Assembly (NCBI GenBank): GCA_012934845.2
Contig: WNNJ02002011.1
Coordinates: 186,001 to 250,000 of the forward strand
DNA length: 64,000 nucleotides
Reading direction: 5' to 3'
DNA from: Pomphorhynchus laevis
Taxonomy: Eukaryota; Acanthocephala; Palaeacanthocephala; Echinorhynchida; Pomphorhynchidae
The notes beneath the pieces are model-generated. The model was not told the origin of the DNA and ran no database searches. It saw only the letters and a list, made by a program, of their open reading frames with translations. Both the position numbers and the translations under genes were made by a program. Below, piece by piece: positions 12,901 through 27,900 of this stretch. How positions within the stretch are numbered: the first letter of the stretch is position 1; each line of letters starts with the position of its first letter.

Positions 12901-15900
12901 TTATCAATAGTTGTTGTGATATAGTTATCTTCTAATATAGTAAGATCTAAATGCATACCTTTATTAATTTTATCTTTCGTTTTATAACTGTTTGAATACA
13001 AACAGTTTTATATGAAGACAAAGTTACTCATAGCTTTATCAATGGTGAGCGACCATGGTGTTTTTTAAGTTTTCGCAAACTACTAATTAATTAAATATAT
13101 AAGCTGTAATATTAATTTTTAAATATTAAATCTAAATTTAATCGTAACTTTATTAAATCTACTATTCATTAGATACGTGTTGGGCATGCTTAGTCTCGTC
13201 AGTCCGTAAAATGCAACTGTGAGCCTATAAGGCTGTATTATCTATCATTTAAGCAAATGTCGAAATGGTATTTAAGAAAATATAAATAATTCAGCCTTAG
13301 ATATGATATATCATATATTACATATATATAGTCTTGCTTATAGTAATATACAAGATATTAACATACTGTATATAGTCTTACATGTAGTAACCGGAAGATG
13401 CTAGGCAAACTGCAATATCGTAGTTAGTTTGCTTGCCATTTAATGGCCAAATAGCAATAGTTTGACTCCAGAATGTCGTGTTGTCATACAATAACGGATA
13501 TTGACTTGATCGCTCTTTACACTGTACTAAATTGTGCCGAACTAAATTATTGACAAATGAGAATAACGATATTTCCTAGAATTAAATGCCTATTGATTTG
13601 CTGTTATGAAAATTATAGTTGTATGCTGAAATATATTGATCCTCTTCTTGATTAGTACCTAAATTAGAAACGTGAATTGCTTTAAAAATAAATTTGTTGA
13701 CCTTTATTTATTGATGTTTTACATTAATTAAAAACTTTAATTTATAGAAGTAATTTAAAAAAATATATTTATTGATGTTTTTTATTAAGTAAAAACTTTT
13801 ATTTAATAAATTAATACTTTAATTAATAAGAATTAATTTAATAATTAATTTTTATATAGTTTTAAATTTGTTAAATTTCATAATTTTAAACAAGATCTAC
13901 ATATTTTATATCTATAAAATATGGTTTATATTTTGCATAACAAATATGCTCTCTTTATAATAATAACTCATCTATAAAGACAAGTAAATTGAATCTAAAA
14001 ATATACAATTTATCAAGTCATGCAGCAGCTATTTTGGAATTGTAAGTGACATATTAGCGGATACGAAATTATTTACAACTCAATAATTTTGAGAAATATT
14101 AACACTTACAATGCATTTCAACACTTATAGGTAACAGCATATTGGTCGTATGAATGCTGATGGATAAAAATAGATAACTTCTGAAGCGAAAAAAATAATT
14201 TATATATTTATAAATACTTAAATATTTTAATAGTAGCATAAGCACACACGTTTTAGTCCCTACTTATTTGATAATCACCTATTTTGTAGAATATATCTGA
14301 AAATTGCAAACACATATTTAGTCTTCGTTATTAGGTTTTCACAATCAGAATGCTGAAAATTTCTAATTAAACATTACTGCTCAAAGAAAGCGATGAGTTT
14401 CGTTAAATCATGCAATAATTTAAAACTAACTGTTATTTTAAGTTAATTAAATTGTGCAGACGTTGTTACAATTGAAATTTTTAATGACACTGCACTTTGA
14501 TTCAGTCCTATAGACCATATCAATACCTATAGATATAGGTACTGATGATGTACATATACATAGGTACATCGGTGCATACTGCTGTTGGCTCATATCTATA
14601 AGCCAACATCAGTACGTTACATTTCAGTATTGGTAGACCTTATCAGCTACTGATCCAATACAATCGCCTCACGTTTTCGGTCATTTTAATGTTGACTGAC
14701 GATCATTCGACTCGTCCGATATTTTTGGCATTCAGATTTAATGACTTTCGTCTTACATTTTGCAAATTTAATTGAAATCATTTCTGATTTCAAAATACCA
14801 ACTATAATTTCACGGAGCAGATAAATAATAGATTCCAACAGAGATACAAACAGAATCTAATAATTTTTATAGTTAATGATGCAACTAAGACAATTTGTAT
14901 TAATATGTGAGGTTTACATATTTTAAATCTTTAAATATATTAGGATTGCGTTCGCAACTGTTGAAATTTAAGTCATAGATTTTCGTATCAAAAGAAATAC
15001 ATTAATTTATCTGTGAAATGTAACGATGTTTTACTGCTCTATACTATAATCCTAAAGAAGTGTCTGCAAACTAGTGTACGAATATCGTCACTAACCAGTT
15101 GGCATACTATCTAACCACAAATATCATGCTGCCCCGATAATAGTACTCAGTGGATCATCAGGGCACAATCACTGAGCACTGGCAGGCACTGGACACTGAC
15201 ATTAATTTATTGGTCCCAATTATTAAAAAGAATGAAGCAGTGGTCACAGCATCATTTTTCAGCATAATTATTGGTTGTTTTAATCAAATCAACTAACGGA
15301 GTCTGCGTATTTAATATAATTATAAAATAAACAAAACATAATAATGCTAAATCAAAATTTTATAATTAAATAAAATAAAAATTGTTATAATGAGATGGAT
15401 ACTCGCCGCTAGAATGTATACACACCTTTAAATAATAAATTTAACTAGTACAACCTGTCTAAAGCGCGTATCCTCTAACATCATTAGATTTAAAATTTTA
15501 GTAATAGTCATGTAATATTTTCATGTAATACAATGTTATAATTGTGAGATGTAAGGATGTTATACTGCTCTGCGCTTTAATCCTAAACAAGTGTCTGCAA
15601 ACTAATTACATCTGTATGATGGACTTATGATCAACTTCATCTTTAATCCATAATTATTTAAAGTTTAAAATAACCTTATCTTCAGTACGTTACTAATATC
15701 TTTTTAGTAATCATATAAGCCCGACACGAAAGAATGGTGAATGCCGTTTCGTCATCAATATGACTCATCAGTGCCAGTTCCCTCCCACTGCTGGATGCAG
15801 AGGAGGACTAGCAGACGGCAATCAACGAATGAATCAAGTGCATGATGTACTAGAAAATCTCTAGATGATAGCACTCTAGATATTTTGCACTCTAGATAAT

Positions 15901-18900
15901 GTTACTAGAGATTTTCTAGTACATCATGCACTTGATTCATTCGTTGATTGCCGTCTGCTAGTCCTCATCTGCATCCAGCAGTGGGAGGGAACTGGCACTG
16001 ATGAGTCATAGTGATGACGAAACGGCATTCGTCATTCTTTCGTGTCGGGCTTATATTAATATCTTTTTGTAGATGTCTTATATAATATAAAATTTAATTT
16101 AAGGAACTTATATATTTTTCATATAATTTGTATATAATCACCGGGATTTTACAATGAGCATGTTTAATATCTTGAGAAAATGGTAAAATACCTGTCCATT
16201 GAAAGTGAATTAAATCACCCGGCTTTGCAGTTATCAATGTTGGATGAAAGTTTAATGTTTCCGATGGGCTAACTGTCATTTTTGTTCCTCTTTTACCTAA
16301 CACGTTTATATTATATAGAGTTTCTTTCCATGTTCCTAAATAGAAATTTCCTCAATAGTAGACACTAAATCCAACTTTTTAACAAAACCTTCTCGTGCTT
16401 TTAGAATAAATATATGCGAGCGATCTTCAAATGTTGTTCCGAGAAATGTTGTAGGCCATGTATATGTTACTGTATAATTATTATGATTAAATTGGTAATG
16501 ACTTAAAACCGGAGATGGATACTTGCCACTAGAATGTACAAACTGTCTAAAACGTATATCCTCTAACAGCATTATATTTAAAATTTTAGTAATAGTCATG
16601 TAATATTTTTGATATACTTGAGAGATGTAAGGATGTTATACTGATATATGCTTTAATCCTAAACATGTGTCTGCAAACTAGTGTACGAATATCGTCACGA
16701 ACCTGCTGCAGCACGATCTAACCACTAACATCATACTATGCCGACCAGAGTACTCGGTAAATCTTCAGGGAGCAGGCACTGAGCACTAACGTTTCAACAT
16801 GATGTAATACTTGGATGGTCTATAAAGAATCCAGCTTATTGTTGACGCATGTTAAAAGTGTACAACATTTTTAAAGTTTACAGCGTGTAAAAACGTTAGA
16901 GCTCAGTGCCGAGCCATAGAATTTGATTATCTAGTGTATCTTATCTTAATACAAAGCATATTGTTGATGATTCATTCATAAATATTTTACGCTTAAGAGT
17001 TTAAATTTACTTTTAAAAATATTTTGTTGATTTATTCTTCATCATAAGAAATAGAAAAAATTCATCAAACTTGAAAATTAGCAGAAAAATTATATAAATA
17101 ATTAAATAATTAAATAAATAATTGTTTAAGTTTTAAAATAAAATATTAAATGTAAAATAAAATTTTAACATAAAATTTTATGTTTTAAAATAAATGTTTT
17201 AAGATTTTTAATAGTTTAAATCAAGTTAAAATAAAAAATTGAAATTTAAAATAAAATGTCAATTTTTATGAATTGACTAATAAATAACAGACGATGTATA
17301 ATAATAAGGATTGGAGGTCATCAAGAGTAACTGCTATGCTATTAGGTTTCGGCCCATATACCTCTAAAGAAATGACTTATTTACTCCGATGAAATTTGAT
17401 TATCTGGTTAAACTTTAATCCATCAAATTTTTCAGCTTAAGAGTTGAAATTTATTTTTAATATTATTGTGTTGATTTATATATTTTACTATTTTCTGCTT
17501 GATGTTATTTTTTATTGTTTTGAATAAATATAGCAAAGAAATATCGAAAATAATTCCATTTCTTAACGCCGGACTTTGCCTTTAATTATTCGAATTAGCA
17601 ATTATTCCAGCCATATTCAGCCGGGCAATACATGTCATTGATTTATTTCCGGTAAATAAATTTGATTTTCAGACCATTGTAATGTTCTATTCAATCAAAA
17701 ACTAAATTGCGATTTAATTTCATTATCTTCTGTAATATTTTATTCTTGACAGAATATTATTTACTAATTATTATTTATTAATTAAATAATAAAATTAATA
17801 ATTGTTTTAAGATTTTTATAATTTAAATCAAGTTAAAATAAAAAAAAATTAAATTAAAAATAAACGCCATTTTTATGAATTGACTAATAAATAGCAGACG
17901 TTGTATCAGAATAAGAATTAGAGGTCATCAGGAGGAACTGCTATGCTATCAGGTTTCGGCCCCTAACTCCTCTACCCAACATAGCAGCGGGGCCAAATAC
18001 ATGCTAATGATGTATTTCCTCTGAAATAACTATCTAGTATCTTATTCTAATGCAAAGTATATTATTTATTATCCATCCATAAAAATTTGCCACTTAAGAG
18101 TTTAAATTTATTCTTTATATTATTGTGTTGATTTATATATTTTACTATTTTCTGCTTGATGTTTTTTTATAGTAACCTAGTTTAAAATACGTATCTATAA
18201 AATGATTTTGAAGAAAGTCACAGGTTTCGGCACCTATTCATCAACCACAAAACAGCAGGATTAAATACATGCTAATGACGTCACTTTGGATTTACCGATA
18301 ACAAACGATAATAAACAACCAATTAAAACCCGCTTGAACAAGTGAAATTTTATGAACTATTGTAAAAGAAATTTTTTAATTTATTATTGAATTAAATTAC
18401 TTTAATTTTAGTATAATTTAATTATTAATTAAAAGCAAAATTACTGCCTAATGGTTATTATTTTAATTGATTTTTAATTGATTTTTGAAAGAAATGAACA
18501 TTGTTTATCTTTTAACTAAAAACTTTAATTTTTATTCAAACTTCTACCTGACATGATTAAAGCTTGAATTTACAGACGCTGGATTGTAATCAGAACTGCT
18601 TACATTTAACCTAAATTGTCGAGGAAGAAATGTAACCAAAGCAAAAATAACAATTTGATAATTTACAATTCATTGTTCCTTGAATAATTAAGTATTTGCT
18701 CTATCAAATACTTCAAATGATGCTTCGAATTACCTAATAACTAAATTACTAATTTAATTACTTATGAATGATTTATTCAAACTCAGTTAACTGAATTGAT
18801 TTCTTACAAACAATAATAATTGTCCGAGTCAAAAAGTTGATAAAATCACTAAATGACGTCAAAAGTGTAGACATCAATTAAAATTTACTGTAATTCAAAT

Positions 18901-21900
18901 ATTTTTTAAGTTCCGAACTTTATAATTCAGAATTTTTATGAACTGCCTTAAAGATAATACATCATATATTATCAATAATATTAGATTTCGTCATGAAGAG
19001 CTGCTGTGTTATCAAATAAGTTAATATTTTCATTTTTAAATTTTCTATAATTTAGATTTATATAGTTTTTGGAATTTACTTATCAACTTAATATAGCAGT
19101 GAGTCCAAATGAATGTCAATGAAGTTATTAATTATCTAGTTTAATCTCTTATTTTATCTTCTACCAAATATTAATATTAATTAATATTTAATTTAATAAA
19201 TATAAACTTCCATTAAATATAAATTTTAATTAATTTTAAGATTAATGAAATGTCAGTATATAAAATTAAAAAAAATGTTTATCCTTTCGAATTTAATTTA
19301 TACCTTGAGCATTAAATCAATTACTTTTAAACTTTTCTAACTGATTATTTGCTAGTTATCGTATAATGATGATAAATAAAAGGGCACTGATGGTGAAAAG
19401 AGTACCTGAAAATTTGTTATTTCGCTTATATTTCGCTTATCTCTAAATTATCACTTACATAAAACGAATGTCATATATTTAATGTAAGTTATTTGTAACA
19501 GTTGATGTATATTAATTAGTTATATTCCTATTTTATATTAAATGTCATAATAAAATTCGAATTTCTGTAAATCAATTCAAAATATTAAAATACAAAAAAA
19601 AACTTTATTTTTGTAATTTCAAATAACCGTAACGTATTGTAGTTTTAAAATATATTACTCATATTCTAAATTTATTCACTAAATTAAGTTAATCATTTAG
19701 AAATCAACGTCTATCAACTAGTGTTTTCTGTGTTAAGTAAACTTACCTTATTCTAATCACGCATCTCTTTTCACCTGGTAATTTAAATACAGGTAAATCC
19801 CAGTTATACTGATTATGTCGGTTATAAATGCACTTTGGCGGATCGGGAAGAATTATACAAGCATAATCTGTACTGTTTTCCGCATCATAGGGTAACCGCC
19901 AAGCATACCGACAAGATTTTTCCGTCGAATGAACTATGCACCAAAATAGAACTGATTAGAACTAATTAGTTAATTATCACTAACTTTAGATATTAAATAA
20001 AGAATATGATAGTTGTCACTATACACTTTAAGGAATATGAAAAGTGTTGATGTATTAACAAAAACATTTTTGATAATATCTTGATAAACTTTATTAAAAC
20101 GCTAAAATTTAAACTTTTCTGCTGTAGAGAAATTATATGCCACCTTACAAATATTTTATGCCTCATATCTGAATATGAATTACAGGGTTATGCTAGCAAA
20201 ATTGCAGGGTTATGTTTACATGATGAAATTCAAGTTAATTCGACTGCATGTATTATGTCGTCAAAAATATACTCTGAGTGTTGCCTTGAAATGCATTTTC
20301 TTGACATGTTATAATAAATATAACTGAACCGTGGTTCGAGTCTCCGAGCCAAAATAAGTTCACCCTGTGTTTTGATTTGTAAAATAACGCACAACTCATT
20401 CACGGATACACTGAATTGATCAAGTAAGAAATCTAATTTATTATTTAATGCCGTAACGTGGTATTTTTAAAGTTTTTGATATTAATGCCAAAGAACATTT
20501 CGCACTAAAGAGCTTATCAAAGCATTCTTAGTACACAAAAGATCTATTAACCCTTTCAACAAGAAAGAGCATCAAATATTTCTCTAGCTCATTGCGAGCT
20601 TGAATGTTATTAACTAATCTCCAAATCTTAAATTATTGTATTTGTAAAATTATTGTATTTTTATGATAGTATTAACATCCATCATCTAAGACAACTTGTG
20701 TGATTTGATTTTTCAGGAAGAAAGACTATATCGTCATCTCAAACATTTTATGGGTTTAATGATCATCTAGAGATAAGCGATTTCTTTAAATCATGCGCTA
20801 ATCTGCTGTGAGACAAAATATTTTACAGACACCTTGATTCGTCAAATTCGGTATATTTAGATTAACACTCTCCACATATTCTAATAATTCGGAAAATCCA
20901 TCTAAATAAATTTATCAACAACCTTTCTAAAAGTTTATTTTGCTGACTTCAGTGTAGTGGATTGATCAGCAACACACGTCGTACCAGTGGTTTAGAAGAT
21001 AGAAATAATAATTGATTTTGAATGAGCGAAGATTGACCTTTATTGAATTCATTGTGTCTTTATAAATTTCTTTATGTTTATACATTATGCTGATCATTAC
21101 AAAATTGTTAGAACAATACTGAACATTTTTTAAAAGTTCATTTTTCAGTGAATTCATCTCTTCAAATAAAATTTCCCAAACTACACTGTCACAGTGTAGA
21201 AAACAAATATAAGGATGATTTATATATAGAATAGATCCAAAGAAACGAAAATTTATTCGATAAAAGGATTCAGTTCAATATTTAAATAGATGCTGCTATC
21301 ATTAGTAGCTAACAGTAGCTCCTGATAATAGCAGCAGCTATTGAAATATTGAAATATTATAAAATAATGAAATATTAAAAAATATTAATATAATAAAATT
21401 ATAATAAAATTTTATTATTGCAAGAAATTAAAGTCGTTTGAAATTACAAATAAAATCTTTATGTATTAAACGATTTTCAATTTCCTAAAACTGCGATTTG
21501 CGTGCCTCAGCCGAATCAGAGTGCGCCCTCTAATCCCTCTCTCTATCTGCAAAAATTCGAGCTTCCTGTGCCCGTTACCAATTCCCTTCTGAGGGTAGTC
21601 TGAATCAACATCATCGACACAAAATCACAAATAATAAATCCTCCGTGGATCAACAACGAGTAAAAATCGAACATAAAATAAAGTCGTTTATATATTAAAT
21701 TAAGATTAAAACTACATTTTAATCAAAATAGTTAAAATTAAATTTTTATAGTCAAATAGTTTGCACCTTTTTCCATGTAATTGTATAGAGGAAGCCATTT
21801 TCCTCCATTACGAACACAAGTGTATACATTGTTCCAGCGTAGTTGATTAGTCGTTTCATTCAGACAAGCAAATCTAGCATTAATATTAAAGCTTTCACTT

Positions 21901-24900
21901 GTAAATGCCCTAAAGCACATTAAATATTTTTAAAAAAACATTATCTCTTATGGTTGAGATAATTTATTGTTTGTGAGTTATAATAACTTATTATTTATAT
22001 AGTTAATTTACTATAATTTATAATTCGTTTGGTTACTATAAAAGATAAAATTCTTAATTAAGAAATTACTTGAATAATTGTTCGTAATGTCAGCTAATAA
22101 ATATTAGAATTTATCTTTTAGAATAATTTAAATTGTTTTACTAGAAATCTTCAGATAACAAATAAATTAATTGCAAAAAACATTAAATAAAATTATTACA
22201 AGCAACAAACTATTATCGGTAATTGCATTAAATTAATAAAAATTTAAAATTTGGATTAATTGATTTAATAAATTTTAAATAATTGATAAACTAACTAAAA
22301 AATCATAAGAGTAAAATATTTTTGTTAAATCACTGCAGTAGATACATGCAATAAAGATTACCTTGCATCTTATGAAGTTCTTTTAAAATACAAATCATCT
22401 ATTTGCATTATACGCTATAATAAAGTGTTAAATTTCACCTGTATTATTGATCGATAATGCATTATTGGAACTGCGTTATCTATCAGCAACTAAATTAATG
22501 AATTATAGTGAAGAACTGCCGAACGACTATTACACCAAACACGACGGACGAAAGAAATGACCCCAAAAATCGGTAACGTTTGTTGACCACGTCACGATCT
22601 ACTTACAGCCGCGACGCTGATGATGATTGTTAAACGGATAAAGAATGTAACTTTCAAAAATTATAAAATTGTAATAAATTATAAATTATATGATTACTAA
22701 TAGTTATTCGGTGAATTAGGTAGATGCTGATCTGGAAGAATCTAATTGATAAATTTGTTTACGTAATCCATTTTATTCTTTAAAACTGCTAAATTATTTA
22801 ATAGTTAAAATAATAATAATTTAGTTTCGATAAACTCGAAATTTTATTATGCGTTTGTATAAGTTGTATATACATAATATAATTCGTGTTGTCTCTAAAG
22901 GCAGCTAATAATGTAACATATGCGTTTATATAATAAACTACTACTGTTCAAATTAGATAGTAGTATTTTACTTATAGAAAATATGCATAGGAATTTAAAT
23001 AATTTGTAATTGATATAAATAAAATGTAAACTGGTGAAATTGGATAGAAAAGCACAAAAGTGGAAAGTGTGCGTCTCATAAAAATATTAAATAAATTTCG
23101 AAATGAAACAGTAAATTGACTATATAATAAACAGTTGACAATATAAGCAAATATAAAGCTGTTGTAATAAAATCGATTTTATTTTAGTGAAAATATGTCA
23201 TTTTTAAAGTGTACGAACTCAAGTGAAAAATAATTGCCGCAAGTCAATGACTTACTCGCAATTTTTAACGTTCTTGGGAAATACCGCAATATCAATCCAA
23301 GGAGAAATATGCCAATATGGATAGTAATCTCTTTCTTCAGGGCATTCATTGCCATAGCGTATCCCAGCAGAATTTTGTCGTGTGTGAATTGCTGAAGAAT
23401 ATCCAGATCTGTCAATGGATAATTTCTGGTCACTTGTGTATATTCCTTAAAATGAACTTCTTAATTTAACCAACTTCTTAAACTTTTGTCGACTCGGCAA
23501 CTTCTTAATTTCAGAGTCTTTAACTTTTTAAAGTTAACTTTATGTTTAGCGGATAAAGTAAAATAGGGAAATAAAATCTGACTCGCGACTCAAATGTAAA
23601 ATATACTGAAAATATCAATTTATTTATTCTTATAATCTTGTAAATTTATTTGAAAGAAAAAATAAAAATAACAAAACAATTGGTTTTATTCCAAAAATTA
23701 CAATATTTCGATAGCTCCTGTTAACTAATTCAGGTAAATTACAAACAGTTTATTTGAATAAATTGCTTGTAATTTTCGTGAAGATGATAGCAGAAGCTAT
23801 CTATAAGTATTGTTATTTTTGGTTAAACCTATTTTTCGTTCCTGATTAATATATTAATTTACAATTAATAATCGATATAAGTTGTAATAATCGATTACAT
23901 TTTTATCGCAGTGTTTAGTTAAGAAAGCACATTTATTTGACTTATTTTAAATAAATCATTTAAAAATAAATCATAATAATTAATAATACAATGTCAATAG
24001 TAACTTTTTTATTATTATTAAAACTAATTATTTATAAATATTAAACGAACTTATTTTGACCGTTTTTATAAGTCACTAATGATTTATTATTATTAGCAGT
24101 TTAAAATAAACTGCTAATTGGCTAATTTTATCACAATATTATAGTAGCTTACATAATGTGTTGTAGAATCAGCTGATACGACAACACATGATTTTTAATC
24201 AAAAGATTATTTTGATTCTTGAAATTAATAATTTAATTATAAGTTTATTTTAAATTAATTCTTACGATTTTTAAAATTTCGATACAAATAAAATCAGTTC
24301 CTAATTAGTCTAATAAATAAATTACAATCAAATATGTTTGATGAATTGCTTTTTCAACTTTCTCTTCGATTGCAATGAACTATACAATCGTTGAAGGGAA
24401 TCTCAGTGATAAAGTATTTGTCAAGATCAGGAACAAAGTTTTATTGTCTCTGTATAAAATAGTGAAAAGCAGTGTAAACGCATGCATAACATAATTTATC
24501 AGCGTAGCTTGAATAACTAGTATTTTCTTTTAGGTTATATGTAAAATACTCATTTGCATATGTTCATTTGTTACTTGCTTAAAAACCACTTGGTAAGGGT
24601 ATGCTTTCAGGCTATCCCTATCAGTCGAGAAAAATCACTAAAAGATTGATGTTGTCAAAGAAGTCGTTAATATACATTAATGTATATTTACTTGTAACAA
24701 AAATATAATTAAAATAATACTATGAATAATTAAAGTAAAATTAATGTCGATATTAATGCTAGTCTAATGAGCAAAAGGTAGTCCCATAAGAGGTAGTTAA
24801 AAATCGTTAAAACTTTTCAAGAGTTTTATTTCCACAGATATTTCATTGAAATTTCCATAAACAATTGATGTCTCTATAGTCTATTTAATTGAAATTAAAT

Positions 24901-27900
24901 ATCATCAGATATAATTCTGCAATATATTTTAATTATACGCGTAATTTCCTGACGCATTTTGTATGAACCGTATTCTTAGAGTCACTAATAATTCTGAAGT
25001 CACATAAAGCTAATAGAAATAATGCATTTATGGTTATCAAATTAAGTAACATGATGATCATGTTTCACAAATGAAGGAAAAAGTTTAATTAATTATTTAA
25101 TAAATAGTTGAATATTAAATTATATTAAATATTAAATGTTAATAATTATTTAATAAAATAATTAAACTATTATTCTTAATTTTGTTCGGTTGATTGCTAC
25201 TAAATTCAGTATGTAAATACGTAAATGCACGAGTGTTATTTGAAAACGCACATTCTTGCAAATTTCAATTTAGGATTTAGTGAACACAGAAATACAATTG
25301 TATGATTTTCCTTAAATTCATTAATGAGTATTCACTGGTATTAGTTTTATTTTGAAAAGTGGTGGCGAGTGTCAAATTTATCACTTGGAAACCTAATTTT
25401 TTCCCAATAATAGCTAAAATGATTGAACTTGTGGTAAATAAAATAATTTAATTTATAATTTTATATATTTTAAATTATTTAAAATAATTATTATTGATCA
25501 CCAAAAATAGTGTACTTATTTCTGTGATCGATAATTAGCAGGACTGTGAAAGGTCTTAACAAGATTTATGATATTATAAGAATTTTTGATATCAGAAGTA
25601 AATTCATTAAATTCAAATTTAATGACTTTTTATATTTTATTTAAGAAAATATTAATTTATTAATAATGTATTTATTCATCAAAGAAATTGTGACACAATG
25701 AGCTTTTGCATATGAGTACGTTTCACATTGTTTTGATTCCATATTCATAAGTGTTAATGCTTTTATGTTAATGCTATATCTTAAATATCTTACATATACT
25801 TATCTTACAAATCTTTAATTTCGAAAATAATAACTCAAAAAATCTTCAAATAAGGGTTATTTAAATGTGCAGGTAATTAGTTATTTAAATAATTCGGATT
25901 ATGCGCTTGGGATCCTGGTTTCTTCGTGCATCTAGATCATCTCGATCTAGACCTAAAATCTGGAATTTTAGAACATGATCAATAAACATTAATTTATTTC
26001 ATAATTAATTCAAATTATATTGATTTAAATACTAAATAATTCAATTTTTTATAAATACTAGAATATTCAATGTCTTTACAAATTTATTAATTAAATTTAT
26101 TAATGTTAATATAAATACAAGTATGGTATTCTAAGTCAACATTAGGATATGTGGTACCCTAAGAATATGTGGTGTATAATTTGTGAATAAGTTCGAGCAA
26201 AAATGAGTTTAGAACATATTATGTATAACACACCAGGATAGTTAACATTAAGTGGTTACAATAAATTATGTTGATGAAAGATGTTTAATCTGAAATTTTG
26301 GAGCAATAAAATCATAAATTTATTTTTATATCTCTCTAGCCGCTTTAGGCAACATAAATTAAACAAAGATCATCAGAAAATAATTAATTATTATCAATTA
26401 ATTGTATAATTGTATAAATTATTAAATATAATTCATGTGTAGCTAGATATTTTATTGATAACAAAATTAGTATAATTTAACATCATTATATTAAATTATG
26501 ACATAATGATTAAATTATTTCTTTGTTATTTAATTAATCATTACATTGATTAGTAATTAAACTAATTAAAAATGTTTTTATAAAATAATTGTTGTTAATA
26601 TTAAACTATTTAGTTAAACTATTATAGTTACACTATTAAACTATTGAACTAAATTAAGCTATTTTATTAAGCTATTAAGCTATTAAGTTATTAAACTATT
26701 ATATTTACACTATTAAACTATTAAACTAAATTAAAGCTATTTTTATTAAACTATTTTAATTAACAAATTCAAACAATTAATCTTTTTATAATATTAATTG
26801 ATTTAAATATAAGAATATTTAATTTCTCTATAAATTTATCATGTATTTAATATCTCGCTAACTGCTGATTTAATGCATTAATAATTATCAATTTATTGTA
26901 TAATTGTATTAATTATCAATTATATCAATTATTAAATATTACATTATTATTAAATATTAGTCTTTTAAAGCAGAATAAACAAACATTAATTCATTTTCTA
27001 CTTCGTTAGTCGTAAGAAGAAACCTGAAACGTGTTCTATGAGCAAATTGTGTTTTTGAAATATGTTTGTTGCTTATTAACAAATTTGCCCGCTCCAAAAT
27101 TTCAAATTTATAAATTTACCTGCGTTAAAAATAAAACTATTTAAAATTACAATCGCACTCAACAACTTCATATTATAGTTCTGTGCTAAAAATAAATGAT
27201 TATTATTTGATGAATACCATCTGAACAAATTGTATGTTTATTTTCTAATGATTTAGCTAGAAGAAACTAATTAAAGGAATAATTAATCCTGTTCTTAAAA
27301 TGGCAATTCTACTTAATCACTTTAAAAGCAAGTAATTAGTAATTAATTAGTAATTAATTAACAACTAATAAATTACCATATAGTATTAATATTACTTAAT
27401 AATATTAATATTACTTAATGAAGAGTGGTCCCGCTTCATCATCGGGTGCCCCTACGTCTTTCGACAACGCGATCTTGTGGCTTTGACGTGTGCTTACAGA
27501 GAAGTCAATAGAGAGTGCATGCTCGAGGTTTGAACCCCGTACATAGAGTTTGCAATGCACACGCCTCCACCATTCGGCCACGCGGGGCCGAATATTACTT
27601 AATATTACTTAGTAATTTTTCTGTATTTAAAATGGCAATCCAACTACGTTTAATTCCAAGCATCCTTTTTTGATAATTAATAATATTTTTAATAAATAAT
27701 TCAATCCTTTTAATTGATAATTCAATCCTTTTAATTGATAATTCAATCCTTTTAATTGATAATTCAATCCTTTTAATTGATAATTCAATCCTTTTAATTG
27801 AAAATCCAATCCTTTTAATTGATAATTCAATTCTGCTGAATTGAAACTAATAGCTAATTAATTAAATTAATAGCTAATAGTTATCTGTTTTTTAAACAAT

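Noticed and set aside
20325-20350. Isolated B-box-like ggttcgagtctc near 20,333
   Set aside because: No A box at the right distance and no fold; too short to call.
23179-23433. 84-codon minus ORF containing a hydrophobic stretch ([12 protein letters not shown])
   Set aside because: Out of frame with the DD3-3 exon 5, which explains the same bases with a strong family match.
27515-27592. Functional tRNA gene on the minus strand
   Set aside because: Has A- and B-box-like sequences, but the 3' acceptor strand and a proper anticodon arm are missing; called a SINE head.
27627-27830. ORF with a seven-residue repeat (NYQLKGL)
   Set aside because: Produced by a 21-bp tandem repeat; no start context or homology.
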